A DNA stretch of 64,000 bases from Elephas maximus indicus (GCF_024166365.1 NC_064831.1:80302268-80366267), one strand, 5' to 3'; shown: positions 43,706 to 53,917, counted from the first letter of the stretch. Notes: a model not told the origin generated them from the sequence alone. Numbers and translations are program-made.

Positions 43706-43839
43706 CAGGAGACAGCAAATCCAAGGGAGGCCTGTGCGAAAACCACTGTCATGGAATGAGCCAAGGGCAAAGGTGGGAGGAATCAAGAGGCAGGGTCAGA
43801 AGCTCTAAAGACAGTTATAAAGACCAAATAGTCATTTCC

Positions 43840-44178
43840 TTTTTTGTTTTTTCTTTAATTGTTGTAAAATCTACTCAACATTAAATTTGCCATTTCCACA
43901 ATTTTCAAGTGTGCAATCCAGTGGCATTAATCACAATCAAATGTTGTACAATCATCACCGCTATTTCCTCCCAAAACATTTTCATCACCTCAGACAGAAC
44001 CTCTGCACCCACAACGAGGTGTCTCCCCACTCCTCCAGCCCCCCAGCTCATGGTAATATCTAAACTACTTTCTATCTCTATGCATTTGTTTATTCTAGAT
44101 ATTTCATATAAATGGGATCGTACAATATTGGTTATTCTGTGTGTGGCTTCTTTCACTTACTGGAAGGTTGAACAGTCA
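43840..44178 (-). mobile_element. Old L1 fragment (antisense)
   Basis: ATTGTTGTAAAATCTACTCA, CAAGTGTGCAATCCAGTGGC, ACAATCATCACCGCTATTTC and ATTTCATATAAATGGGATCG are antisense L1 3' UTR landmarks. Confidence 0.85.
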
Positions 44179-44179
44179 T

Positions 44180-44645
44180 AATTACATAAACGGTATTAGT
44201 CAGCATAGGCTAACCAGGTAATAAACAACCCCAAAATCTCAGTGGCTTAAGGTAACAAAGGTAAATATCTTGTGCACATCACAAATTAACGTGAGTTGAC
44301 AAAGGGCTTCTGCTCCATGTTGTATTTTAGGGATTCTGGCCCTTTCCATAGAGTGGCTTGGCACCCTTATGGCCTCAGAGTGTGCCCCACCCTCATCTTG
44401 GATCCTCTGACTCAGTCAGCAGACACAGGAAGAAAGAGGACGGAAAGGGCTGTTCAAGGGCTTTATGGACCAGGCCTGGAAATGGTGCTCATCAGTGCCT
44501 CCCATTTCATTGGCTCGAACATAGTCACATGGCTTAATCTAACTGCAATGGAGGCTGGGAAACACAGCTAACTAACTGTGTGCCAAAGAACAGGAAATGG
44601 ATTGTTTGCTGAATACCTAGCTAGTCTCCACCTACAGAGCTCATT
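44180..44645 (+). repeat. Old eutherian interspersed repeat
   Basis: AACCCCAAAATCTCAGTGGC, CATTTCATTGGCTCGAACAT, AGTCACATGGCTTAATCTAA and CTGGGAAACACAGCTAACTA are motifs of a widespread old repeat I do not name. Confidence 0.5.
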
Positions 44646-44768
44646 AGTGATAAAACCAGGGCCCTCTGTGTTCAGAGGGTCCAAATGCCCCCTTATCCCA
44701 TGCACCCTTTACACACCTGGGCTACAGCATGAGAATGCCACAGGGGTGGTAGAAATAAAAGGAAGACA

Positions 44769-45305
44769 GCCAAGCAATTCTACTCCTACAAATATACCCA
44801 AGAAAACTGAAAACATATGTTCACACAAAAACTTGTGCACAAATATTCATAGAAGCATTACTCATAACAGCTATAAGGTGAAAATAATACAAATGTTCAT
44901 CAACTAAAGAGTGGATAAATAAAATGTGGTATAGCCACACAATGGAATATTATTCAGCCATGAAAAGGAATGAAGTCCTGATACTTGCTACCACATGGAT
45001 GAACCTTGGAAACATTATGCTAAGTGAAAGAAGTCAGACACAAAAAGACAAATATTGTATAATTCCATTTCTATGACATGGTCAGAATAGGCAAACCCCT
45101 AGAGAAGGATGGGGCAAAGGATGGGGCATAGACTGCTAATTGGTATGGAGTTTCTTTTTAAGGTGGTGAAAATGTTCCAGAATTAGATAGGGGTGATGGT
45201 TACACAACCTTGCAAATGTACCAAAAACCACGGAATTGTGCGCTGTAAAAGGGTGAATTTCATGGTATGTGAATTATAGTTCAGTAAAGAGGCTCTAAAA
45301 AAAAA
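44769..45305 (+). mobile_element. 5'-truncated L1 with exact 18-bp target duplication
   Basis: Begins GCCAAGCAATTCTACTCC (ORF2 C-terminal region: YKYTQEN-like, then the IHRSI part) and includes CACACAATGGAATATTATTC. It ends in a 3' UTR and A-run. It is flanked by AGAAATAAAAGGAAGACA at 44751-44768 and 45306-45323, identical over 18 bp. ORF2 is partial and broken. Confidence 0.93.
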
Positions 45306-45323
45306 AGAAATAAAAGGAAGACA

Positions 45324-45834
45324 AAACTGTCGCGCTATTTCCTACCCAATCCCTCCCACACTTGCCCAGACCTCCCTGCTCCCCTTCCATAGGCTCCTGC
45401 CACCTCCCTTGCCCACAGTTGGCAGGTAGCAAGGGGACACACACACAGTAGTTGTCATGACGTGTGACACAACCAAGCCTTGTCCTGCTCCTCTTCCCCA
45501 AAGCCGCAGGTGGGCAGTTATGCCCAGGACAGGCAGGAGCTACAGAGATGAGTGCCAGAAACACTGGTTACAAATGGCATTATTGATCTTCTTTTCTGCA
45601 GGGCACTCCAGGGCAGTGGCTTTCTGACTAAGCCATGGAGCTCCTGGAAGCAGCAACCTAAAAGGCTTCTGTGCTATCTGGTCCTTTAATGGTCCTTTAG
45701 CTCAAAGCATCAAGGCTTTCAGAAAAAAACAGTCTGCGCTAAACTTTCAGTTTTTCTTGCTGGGGCAACTGTAGAAAGAAAGTTCTGAACACACAGATGA
45801 TCTGAGATTTCTTCGTTTCAGGGTAACTGCTCCT
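45324..45834. other. Unique sequence
   Basis: Nothing recognised. Confidence 0.45.
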
Positions 45835-45939
45835 GAATGAGAACAACCCCTCACATTTGGAGGGTTTGCTCACATTCACCATCACATCATTTCTTCCAGC
45901 AGCTGTGTGAGATGTGGGTTGTTAGTCCCATCCAGGAGG

Positions 45940-46405
45940 CGAATGGTGGTGGTTCAGTGGTAGAACTATTACCTTCCATGCAGGACATCCAGGTTCAATT
46001 CCAGGGCAAGGCACCTCACGTCTCATGCGTAGCCAACACCCATCTGTCCAGGGGTAGATTAAACAGTAAGCAGGTGAAACTGTGCACAGCAGATTAGTAA
46101 GCACAAGTAAGCCCAGGCGTACCTTGCTTATTTGGTAATTCGTCCCTGCATCTGTCAGTAGAGCCTTGAGTGTTGCCATGATGCTGAACAGGTTTCAGCG
46201 GAGTTTCCAGACTAAGATGTACTAGGAAGAAAGGCCTCGCAATCTACGTCCAAAAAATCAGCCAATAAAAACCCTATGCATTACAGCAGCCCGATCTCCA
46301 ACTGATCCTGGGGACAGCACAGGACCAGGCAGTGTTTCATTCTGTTGTGCACTAAGTCATCATGAGACAGGGACTGACTTGATGGCAGCTAATAGCAACA
46401 AAGTG
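45940..46405 (+). mobile_element. SINE C carrying a 100-bp MITE
   Basis: The tRNA-Gly-like head (GTGGTTCAGTGGTAGAACTA, CAGGTTCAATTCC) leads to CACCCATCTGTC at 46048. A 100-bp insert follows, then the C body continues (AGTAGAGCCTTGAGTG, GAACAGGTTTCAGCGGAG) to the tail GATGGCAGCTAATAGCAAC. Confidence 0.92.
46049..46148. mobile_element. hAT-like MITE inside SINE C
   Basis: An exact 8-bp duplication CATCTGTC flanks the insert (46041-46048, 46149-46156), which is the hAT duplication length. The ends are CAGGGGTAGATTA and TAATTCGTCCCTG, an imperfect terminal inverted repeat starting CAGGG, as hAT elements do. The inside (GCAGATTAGTAAGCACAAGT, GTACCTTGCTTATTTGG) matches the palindromic element at 27367-27542 with part of one arm missing. 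It has no coding capacity, so a transposase must have come from elsewhere. Confidence 0.8.
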
Positions 46406-46480
46406 CCATTTACGCATGAGGAAAGTGAAGCACAAAGGGTTAAGGGGTGTGCCAAGGGCTATCCTGCCCATAAAGAGTAG

Positions 46481-46784
46481 AGTTTGGTCTCAGATAATAT
46501 TGGAGTCAAGGGACCTAAAGATCAATAGTGCAAACCCTGTATTTTGCAAATAAGAAACATGAGACTTGGGGGACGGGTGTAAGTTTCTGATCTGATCTGG
46601 GACATTGCTCCAGTGCTGCCCCCACAGAAATTTAAGGGGGAACTTGTGCCACAGGCATACAAACGAGGTAAGTTCCACAGTCACTCATACTTTGAAACCT
46701 TCCCTTCCTCAGAGGAGAATTAGCCACCCACTCCTCCGCATGCTCAGAGCAAACAACACTTACCGTGCTGGACTCCAAGTGTCT
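46481..46784. other. Unique sequence
   Basis: Nothing recognised. Confidence 0.4.
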
Positions 46785-47290
46785 TTTTTTTTTTTTTTTC
46801 AATTGTGCTTTAGATGAAGGTTTACAGAACAAAGCAGTTTCTTATTAAACAATTAATACACATATTGTTTCGTGACATTGGTTGCCAACCCCGCAACATG
46901 TCAACACTCTCCCCTTCTCGACCTTGGGTTCCCCGTTCCCATTCATCCAGGTTTCCTGTCCCCTCCTGCCTTCTTGTCCTTGCCCCTGGGCTAATGTGCC
47001 CATTTAGTCTCATGTACCTGGCTGAGCTATGTTTATTATTGTTTGTTTTATGGACCTATCTAATCTCTGGTTGAAGAGTGAACCTCAGGAGTGATTTCAG
47101 TACTGAGTTAAAAGGGTGTCCGGAGGCCATACTCTCTCCAGTCTGTCAAACCAGTAAGTCTGGGGTTTTTTTGTGTGTGTGAGTTAGAATTTCGTTCTAT
47201 ACTTTTCCCCAGCTCTGTCTGGGACCCTCTATTGTGATCCCTGTCAGAGCAGTCAGTAGTGGCAGCTGGGCACCATCTAGTTGTGCTGGC
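46785..47290 (-). mobile_element. Afrotherian L1 3' UTR (antisense)
   Basis: It starts at a T-run of about 15 (the antisense poly-A) followed by CAATTGTGCTTTAGATGAAG. It ends at GGGCACCATCTAGTTGTGCT, the reverse complement of the AACTAGATGGTGC module also present at 35131 and 60271. It abuts the older L1 to the right. Confidence 0.85.
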
Positions 47291-47795
47291 TTTTTTTGTT
47301 TTTAATTGTTTTGTTGTGGTAAAATTTTGTATAACCAAACACTTGCCATTTCAACGTGTCTTACACGTACAATACAGTTTCTGTGGCATTGGTTACACTC
47401 ATCATGTTACGCAGCCATCACCACTATCCGTTTCCAGATCATTCCACCCCCATTAGCAGAAACTCAGCACCCCGTAAGCTAAGACTCCCCTTGCCTCCCT
47501 CCTTCCCATCCCTGGAAACCACTAATAAGATTTGATCTCTATACATTTGCTTATCTTATGTAAGTGGAATTATACAGTGATTGTCCTTTTGTGACTGACT
47601 TATTTCACTCAGCATAATGTTTTCAAGGTTCATCCATGTTGTAGCATGTATCAGGACTTCATTTTCTCTTTATGTCTGAGTAATATTCCATTGTATGGAT
47701 ATACAACATTTCTTTGTCCATTGATCTGTTGATGGACATTTAGATTGCTTCCACCTTTGGGCTATTGTGAACAGTGCTGCAGTGATCCGATCATC
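47291..47795 (-). mobile_element. Old L1 fragment (antisense)
   Basis: TTTGTTGTGGTAAAATTTTG, AACGTGTCTTACACGTACAA, TCATGTTACGCAGCCATCAC, AGGTTCATCCATGTTGTAGC and TATTCCATTGTATGGATATA are antisense L1 landmarks. The younger L1 at 46785 seems to have landed in its poly-A end. Confidence 0.88.
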
Positions 47796-47814
47796 TTTTT
47801 ATGGATAAGTCATT

Positions 47815-47905
47815 CCCACCAAACTATGAGCCATTTAGGGCAGGAACCGTATCTTCTTAATTTTTCTATCCCAGAACCTAAAATAATGCCTTAATGAATG
47901 AAGTT
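47815..47905 (+). repeat. L2 3' end
   Basis: ATGAGCCATTTAGGGCAGGA, ACCGTATCTTCTTAATTTTT and TAATGAATGAAG fit the L2 terminus. Confidence 0.65.
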
Positions 47906-47909
47906 GACT

Positions 47910-48478
47910 TCATCCATTCATTCACAAATCTTTACTGACCACTTACTATGCACCAAGCTTTATTCTGGGCTGATGGTGCAGTGCTGAACAACCCCAGCCT
48001 TGGCCTTCATGGACCTTGTGGGCCTGTGGGTCGAGCAAAAGCTAACTAGTAAATTAATTAATTAACAGACAATTTTGGATGGTGATCAGTGCTTCATAGA
48101 AAACAAACGAGAGAATAAGGACAGAAACATGACATTTGAACTGAAACTGAATGGTAAGGAGGACCCAGCCACACCATGATGCTGGGGCCAAGCATTTGGG
48201 GCAGAGGGAACAGAAAATGCACAGAGTTTGGTGTCTCTGAACACACAATAAGACAACTGGGTAGCTGGCGCCCTGTGAGCAAGGAGGTCAGAAGATAGGC
48301 AGGGGCCATGAGAGCCAGGGCAAGGAGTTTGGAATTTATTCTGAGCATAACCAGAAGCCATAGGAGGTTTGAAGCAGAGAATTGCCTGACCTGATTGACA
48401 CTTGAAGATTATCCCCCTGGCTGCTGTGGGAAGACTATTGACCATAGAAAGCCAAGAGAGGAACTAGGAAGACAGGCC
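47910..48478 (+). repeat. Old mammalian interspersed repeat, unnamed
   Basis: ACTGACCACTTACTATGCAC, GCTAACTAGTAAATTAATTA, TTGGAATTTATTCTGAGCAT, GAATTGCCTGACCTGATTGA and ATCCCCCTGGCTGCTGTGGG follow a well-known old repeat. I am not sure of its name. Confidence 0.5.
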
Positions 48479-48479
48479 G

Positions 48480-49180
48480 GGATTACAGTAGCACAGGACC
48501 CCCTTAGCCAGATGTGAAAACTTAGCATCACCAATCATGGGACCACGTGACATCATGGGTCTCCTGGCATGATGCAAGAGGAAGGACAGCAGATCACCCA
48601 GGTAGAATTCTTGCCAAAATACGTAACTTGAATCTAATGCTGAGGAAACAATAAGATGAATCAAGAGTGTTGAGCTTCTTATAAAACAAATGGACTGGAA
48701 TCTTAAGAACTATCAGTGTCCCGAAAGACATGGAAGGAGGGGGAACCTCTCTAGATGAAAGATGACTAAAGAGACATGACAACGAAATGCGATGTATAAT
48801 TCTTTAACGGATTCTGGAGGGGGCAGCGAAAAAAGCTACGAAGACCATTACTGGAACGTTTAAGTATATATTGTATATGAGAAAATACTACTATCTTGTA
48901 TCAATGTTTGAATGTCTGGGGTGTGATAATGACGCTACGGTTATGTAGAAAAATGGCTTCCTATTCTTTGGAGACACAGACTGAATTATTGAGAAGCAAG
49001 ATGTCACCATGTCTGCAACATACTTTCAAATCTTTCATCCAAAAAACACAGAGAAAATAAATGTAGTTAAATGTTAACAGCTGGTGGAGCCAAGAAACTA
49101 GCAAACAGGTGTTCATTTTCCAGCTTTTCTGTAGGTTTGAAATTTTTCAGAAAAAGAAGTTGGGAGGATGAAAGTAATGA
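48480..49180 (+). mobile_element. Old L1 3' UTR
   Basis: GACTAAAGAGACATGACAAC, GGTGTGATAATGACGCTACG, CAACATACTTTCAAATCTTT and TTTTCTGTAGGTTTGAAATT occur in L1 3' UTR order. No coding part remains. Confidence 0.8.
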
Positions 49181-49318
49181 AGTAAGTAAATACATAAACA
49201 AGCAAACAAACGAGATTGGGGAGGCTTCTTTCCCTGACAGCTTTAGCAGCAGTTTTGCTCACCTTGATTCTGGTGTGGGTAGTTCTAGAATTCTCTGCTT
49301 GTTTTAGTAGGACTAGAA

Positions 49319-49712
49319 GGTCCCTGGGTGGCACAGATGGTTTGTGTTTGGCTACTAACCTAAAGGCTGGCAGTTTGAACCCATCCCGCAGTACCATGGA
49401 AGAAAGGCCTGCAACCTGCTTCCATCACAATTGTTGTTGCAATTACTTGCCATCAAGCGGATTCCAACTCGTGGCGACCCCTGTGTGCAGAGTAGAACTG
49501 CTCCACAGGGTTCTCAAGGCTGTGACTTTTCAGAAACAGATCACCAGGCCTGTCTTCTGAGGCACCTCTGGGTGAGTTCGAACCACCAATCTTTCAGTTA
49601 CTAGTTGAGCACTTAACCGTCTGCACCACCCAGCCAAGAAAACCCTATGGAGCAGTTCTACTCTGTTACATGTGGGGTCTCTCTGAGTTGGAATTGACTT
49701 GATGGTAACAGG
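49319..49712 (+). mobile_element. SINE B split by an antisense SINE B
   Basis: The head (GGTCCCTGGGTGGCACAGAT) to CCTGCTTCCATCA lies at 49319-49427. The remainder (CAGCCAAGAAAACCCTATGG to GAATTGACTTGATGG) lies at 49631-49712. It is flanked by TTTAGTAGGACTAGAA (49303-49318) and TTTAGTAGGATTAGAA (49713-49728), 15 of 16 matching. Confidence 0.93.
49428..49632 (-). mobile_element. SINE B nested in SINE B, opposite strand
   Basis: Antisense B: TTACTTGCCATCAAGCGGAT, CAGATCACCAGGCCTGTC, head GTCTGCACCACCCAG. Confidence 0.92.
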
Positions 49713-49729
49713 TTTAGTAGGATTAGAAT

Positions 49730-50566
49730 GGACGAGCTATCACAGTCTTTTCTTCTGTATTGAAGGTTTTTGTTTTTTTTTTTTTGGAAACTCCAAAAGC
49801 GGGGATGATGTGTGTGATGCTTTAGGAACTACTGCCATCTTGTGGGTCTGACTTTCGGTGAGCATGGAAGCCAGACATTCAGGGCTGCCATATGCCCAAA
49901 ACTACCCTCAACAGCCTGATGGGTAAGATTCCGGAGGTTAAAAGTCTACAGACATTTGTTAACCTCCTTCCAGAGTGACAGTAAAACGCCGCTTCCAGCC
50001 TTCAACCAATCCCCTGAATGCTCCACATTTTTGCCTTTAAAATTACCAGGCCTAACAGGACTTTCATTGATTTCACTCTACAAAATTAGAGCCAAGGAGC
50101 CATTTAGTGGAATTTAACTGCCATTTGCCCGTAATATTAACTTGTTGGCATTGTTTTCTTATTCACAAAGGCTAAGAAAAATAATACCAGGGGCTTTCGA
50201 TACTGGCTTTTCAAGCCTCTAATTAGTTCACAGACAAAACTTAGAAAAACAGGTCTGGAAGGGTTACTGTAGACAGGGGAATGGGGAAAAGTAGAAGGGG
50301 GTGGACTGCCTTACTGAAAAGAAGAGAGTCTGAGGAATAGCTGCCACTAAAAATAGATTCTAGATTTTCTTCGGACGCAGGGTGAGTGTGGGACCAGCAC
50401 TGAAGGCACTGAGCTAGGTGGACTTCTGAAGCTAGGTGGTCTTGGGTTTGCATTTCTTCTTTGCTGAGCCACTTCCAGTTTGGACGCGTCACCTCCCTAA
50501 GGGGCTCTACATCAAAATCATGATCACACATAGGATTGTTTTAAGGATTAGAACGTTTTAAGGCAG
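49730..50566. other. Unique sequence, candidate conserved segment
   Basis: A T-run lies at 49771-49783. 50030-50235 is AT-rich single-copy-looking DNA. No gene is seen. Confidence 0.4.
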
Positions 50567-50748
50567 TGGTTCTCAAACTTCCCAGCGAGCATCAGAAGGA
50601 CCTGGAGGATTAAAACATGCACAGATTGCTGGGAGTCAGCCAGAGTTTCTGACTTGGCAGAGCTGGAATAGAACCTGGGAATTTACTTCTCGAACAAGTT
50701 CCTAGATGATGCTGGTCTGGGTACAATACTTTGGAAGCCACCGTTTTA
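50567..50748 (+). mobile_element. MER5-like hAT element
   Basis: GCAGTGGTTCTCAAACTTCC at the start, AGAGTTTCTGACTTGGCAG in the middle, GGTCTGGGTACAATACTTTG near the end. It is the old Charlie-group non-autonomous design. Confidence 0.7.
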
Positions 50749-50834
50749 AGGATTAAGTGGCATAAATGTATGGTAAGTATCTGGCAAAGTAGCTGACAAT
50801 CAGTAAAACCATCATCTGTCATCTTCCCCTACTC

Positions 50835-51294
50835 TGTAACCTGACCCTACGGATGCCAGTAAATTTCCAGTAGTCCTTAAACTAGCCCAAGCCAGATCTG
50901 GCCTGCCCCGCATGCGCAGAAGGGCCCCCTGTGACCACGAACCGAACTCAACAGAGGGTGCTGCAACAGGCGGAATGAATCAGAACAACAATCATCACCT
51001 GGACACTATTCTGAAACAAGAGGCCCGATGAGAGCCACATCACCTCCTGTTCCCTGGCCACCTTCCAGAATTTTCCCTCCCCAGCATGCCTCTGCAGCTG
51101 CCATCTTGCTGCCCAAACCACACGTAAGCCCCGCTTCCCCATAGCTCAGGGAGTGGGATCTGAGGAACTTCCTCCCGGCTCCTCACTCTGTGCATTGCAA
51201 TAAAGTTACTTTCTCTTTCTCATAGACCGGTGTCCAGGTAATTCGCAGGTCTGAGCTCACCAGACAAGGACCCACCCTTCTGGGTTCGGTAACA
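50835..51294 (+). mobile_element. Solo LTR of an endogenous retrovirus (class I type), 460 bp
   Basis: It begins TGTAACC and ends GGTAACA and is flanked by the 4-bp duplication ACTC (50831-50834 and 51295-51298). A polyadenylation signal AATAAA is at about 51199, some 90 bp before the end, in the setting GCATTGCAATAAAGTTAC. There is no internal region or second LTR, so it is a solo LTR left after recombination. No viral coding sequence is present. The 4-bp duplication and layout suggest a gamma-like (ERV1) LTR. The family is unknown to me. Confidence 0.75.
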
Positions 51295-51466
51295 ACTCCA
51301 TCCTACACACCCCCTCTTCTAACCTTTGAGCTGACACGAGCATTTCTGAGGCTGAGACTATCTCCAAGAGTATGCAGCAAAATTCTTCCTGAAAGCAATT
51401 CAAAGCCTATGGTGGGTTGAATAGTGCCCCTCAAAGTTTCACGTTCACCAGACCTCAGAATATGGC

Positions 51467-52181
51467 TGTCATGGATTGAATTATGCCGCCAAAAAATGTG
51501 TGTGAACCTGAATAGGCCATGAGTCCTAGTATTCTGTAGTTGTCCACCATTTCATGATCTGATGTGATTATTCTATGTGCTGTAAATCCTAACCTCTATG
51601 ATGTTAATAGGTGCCCTGCTGGTGCAGTGGTTAAGAGCTACGGCTGTTAACCAAAAGGTTGGCAGTTTGAATCCAACAGCCACTCCTTGGAAATTCTATT
51701 GGGCAGTTCTACTCTGTTCTATAGGGCTGCTGTGAGACGGAATCGACTCAACATCAATAGGTTATGGGTTATGATGTTAATGAGGCAGGATTAGAGGCAG
51801 TTAGGTTAATGAGGTAGAACTTAATCTATAGGATTATATCGTATTTTGAGTCAATCTCTTTTGAGATATAAAAGAGAGAATTGAGCAGAGAGGAGAGGGA
51901 CCTTATACCACCAAGAAAGAAGCACCGGGAGCAGAGCACGTCCTTTGGACCTGGGAGTCCCTGCACTGAGAAAGTTCTAGACCAAGGAAAGATAGATGAC
52001 AAGGACCTTCCCCCAGAACTGACAGAAAGAGAAAGACTTTTCTGGGAGTTAGCACCCTGAATTCGGACTTCTAGCCTCCTAGACCATGAAAGAATAAACT
52101 TCTGTTTGTTAAAGTCATCCACTTGTGGTATTTCTGTTATAGCATCACTAGCACTGGGTCTGGGTTTAGATAACTAAGACA
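51467..52181 (+). mobile_element. MaLR-like LTR inside MLT1
   Basis: Starts TGTCATGGATTGAATTATGC and ends GATAACTAAGACA. It includes CTTATACCACCAAGAAAG and GAATAAACTTCTGTTTGTTA (AATAAA signal). It is the same family as 36780 (minus) and 60420 (plus). The flanks ATGGC and ATAAC fit a decayed 5-bp duplication of an ancestral ATGAC in MLT1. Confidence 0.8.
51609..51769 (+). mobile_element. SINE A inside the nested LTR, 12-bp target duplication
   Basis: Full-length sense A (GGTGCCCTGCTGGTGCAGTG to GAATCGACTCAACATCAATA). It is flanked by TATGATGTTAAT at 51597-51608 and 51770-51781, exact. Confidence 0.95.
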
Positions 52182-52565
52182 ATAACCTTATTTAGAAGTA
52201 GACTCTCTGCAGATACAATGAAGGTAAGACTAGAGATGAGATCATACTGAATTAGGGTTGGCCCTAAATCCAAAGAGAATGTCCTTATAAGAGAAAAGGA
52301 TACACAGGGTGACACTCAGAGGGAAGAAGGCCATGTGAAGATAGAGGCAGAGGTTGGAGTTACCCTGCCACAAGCCAAGGAATGCCAAAAACCACCAGAC
52401 GCTGCAAGAGGCAGGAAAGGATACTCCCCTAGAGACTTCCGAGAGAGTGAAGCCCTGTCAGCATCTTGGTTTCAGACTTCTGTCCTCTGGAACTATGGGA
52501 GAATAAATTTCTCTTGTTTTAAACCAGTGAGTTTGTGGTAATTTGTTATGGCAGCCCTAGCAACT

Positions 52566-53131
52566 TGTGGATGTACAGTTCACGTCTTCGCAGAGGTACC
52601 TGGTCAAGGGAGGGCGTGGAGCTGAAATCCAGCCAGGCTCTGCTCGCCAAGCATGTGCCTTGGCTCAGGCTGCATAAACCCAGAGGAGTGAGCACCTTTC
52701 CCTTATTCACTTGCTCTAAAGGGCCACTCCATCTCCTTCCAGCACCAGGTCCATCTTGTTCCTGGACACAGTAATCAGATGATCAAAGGCAAAAGTACCC
52801 TATCGAGGAGATCACTTCAACAGCAGCTTAGGTGAAAAAGACCAGAAGGTTTAGCTCTTTGGTTGAGCCCAATGGACCAACGGGCTGATGTGGTTGCCAA
52901 TAAGAAGGAAAAAAAGCTAGTCCTATCTTCAACCACATTTATGGACGTCTACTGGTCAGATCGAAGGAGGATACACCCAGTGAGATTTACACTGATCCAG
53001 CCACATCGGAAAATTTCCATTTCTAATAACAAATTATTTCTATGAAAGTCTAAAAGGAGTCAAAAATCAAATGGTCTCTCCAAGTGTGGTTCATGAGCCA
53101 ATTCTATTTGTTCTGTAAAGGTTTAACATAA
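52566..53131. other. Unique sequence
   Basis: Nothing recognised. Confidence 0.45.
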
Positions 53132-53312
53132 AGGTTCTCAAGCCTAGTTGCACATTAGCTTCAACTGGGGAGCTTTAAAAATACTAGTGCAGGGGTCCAC
53201 CCCCTGAGATTCCGATTTAATTGCTTTGGGGTGGGGTCCAGGTAACAGTGTTTTTGCAAAAGCTCTCCTGGAGATTATAACGTATAACCAGGCATGAAAA
53301 CGACTGGTTTTC
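53132..53312 (+). mobile_element. MER5-like hAT fragment
   Basis: AAGGTTCTCAAGCCTAGTTG, AACTGGGGAGCTTTAAAAAT, TTGCTTTGGGGTGGGGTCCA and GCTCTCCTGGAGATTATAAC follow the MER5 design. Confidence 0.7.
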
Positions 53313-53369
53313 ATATTAGGCAGACACTTCAGGAACTGTGAGCATTACCTAAATGGTGTACACACTACC

Positions 53370-53890
53370 TACACCACTAGTTCCCAGCCCAGAATGATGG
53401 TCAGAGCCACCTGAGGCCATTTTTAAAAATGCAGATTGCCAGCCTGGCCCTTTCCAGGAGCCCTGGTGGCACAATGGTTAAGCGCTCAGCTGCTAACCCA
53501 AAGGTCGGCGGTTTGAGCCCACCAGCCACTCCATGGGAGAAAGATGTGGCAGTCTGGTCCAGTAAAGATTACAGCCTTGAAAACCCTGTGGGGCAGTTCT
53601 ACCCTGACCTATAGGGTCTCTAAGAGTCGGAAACCACTCCATGGGAATGGGTTTGGTTTTGGGGGGTTGGCCTAGCCCTTAATCTACTGAATCAGAATCT
53701 TCTCCCATGAGGCCCAGAGCTCTGCATTTTTTTTTTAGTTACCTGCTTAATTTCCAAAAGGCAGCTACCTCCAACGTGTTCTCTGCTGAGGATGCATACC
53801 AGCTTCGTCTGGGTCTCCACCCAGCCTGCTAAATCAGTGTGAGGCTGAGAATCGGTACTTTACAAGTTCCTCCTCTCTGGTTTTGTTGTA
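53370..53890 (+). repeat. MER5-like hAT fragment split by SINE A-long
   Basis: The left part 53370-53452 shows AGTTCCCAGCCCAGAATGAT and AATGCAGATTGCCAGCCTGG. The right part from 53670 shows TAATCTACTGAATCAGAATC. 53770-53890 is similar, less certain material. Confidence 0.55.
53453..53669 (+). mobile_element. SINE A-long
   Basis: Head AGGAGCCCTGGTGGCACAAT, extra block GAAAGATGTGGCAGTCTGG, tail GAGTCGGAAACCACTCC. The flanks GCCTGGCCCTT (53442-53452) and GCCTAGCCCTT (53670-53680) match at 10 of 11. Confidence 0.93.
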
Positions 53891-53917
53891 CACCCCAGCT
53901 AACATCACTAACCTGGG

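Larger units (their letters stand above)
45835..46480 (+). repeat. MIR split by SINE C
   Basis: The left part 45835-45938 shows CATTTGGAGGGTTTGCTCAC and GCAGCTGTGTGAGATGTGG. The right part 46406-46480 shows GCCATTTACGCATGAGGAAAG, GAAGCACAAAGGGTTAAGG and GTGTGCCAAGGGC. Together they give the MIR order. Confidence 0.65.
51408..52565 (+). mobile_element. MLT1-type MaLR LTR, split by a second LTR
   Basis: The left part (TATGGTGGGTTGAATAGTGC, GACCTCAGAATAT) ends at 51466. The right part resumes at 52182 (CCTTATTTAGAAGTAGACTC, AACTATGGGAGAATAAATTT, TAATTTGTTATGGCAGCCCT). The order fits MLT1 LTRs. No internal genes are seen. Confidence 0.82.

Noticed and set aside
46605..47074. Open frames across 46.6-47.1 kb
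   Set aside because: They lie in the antisense of an L1 3' UTR and its T-run.
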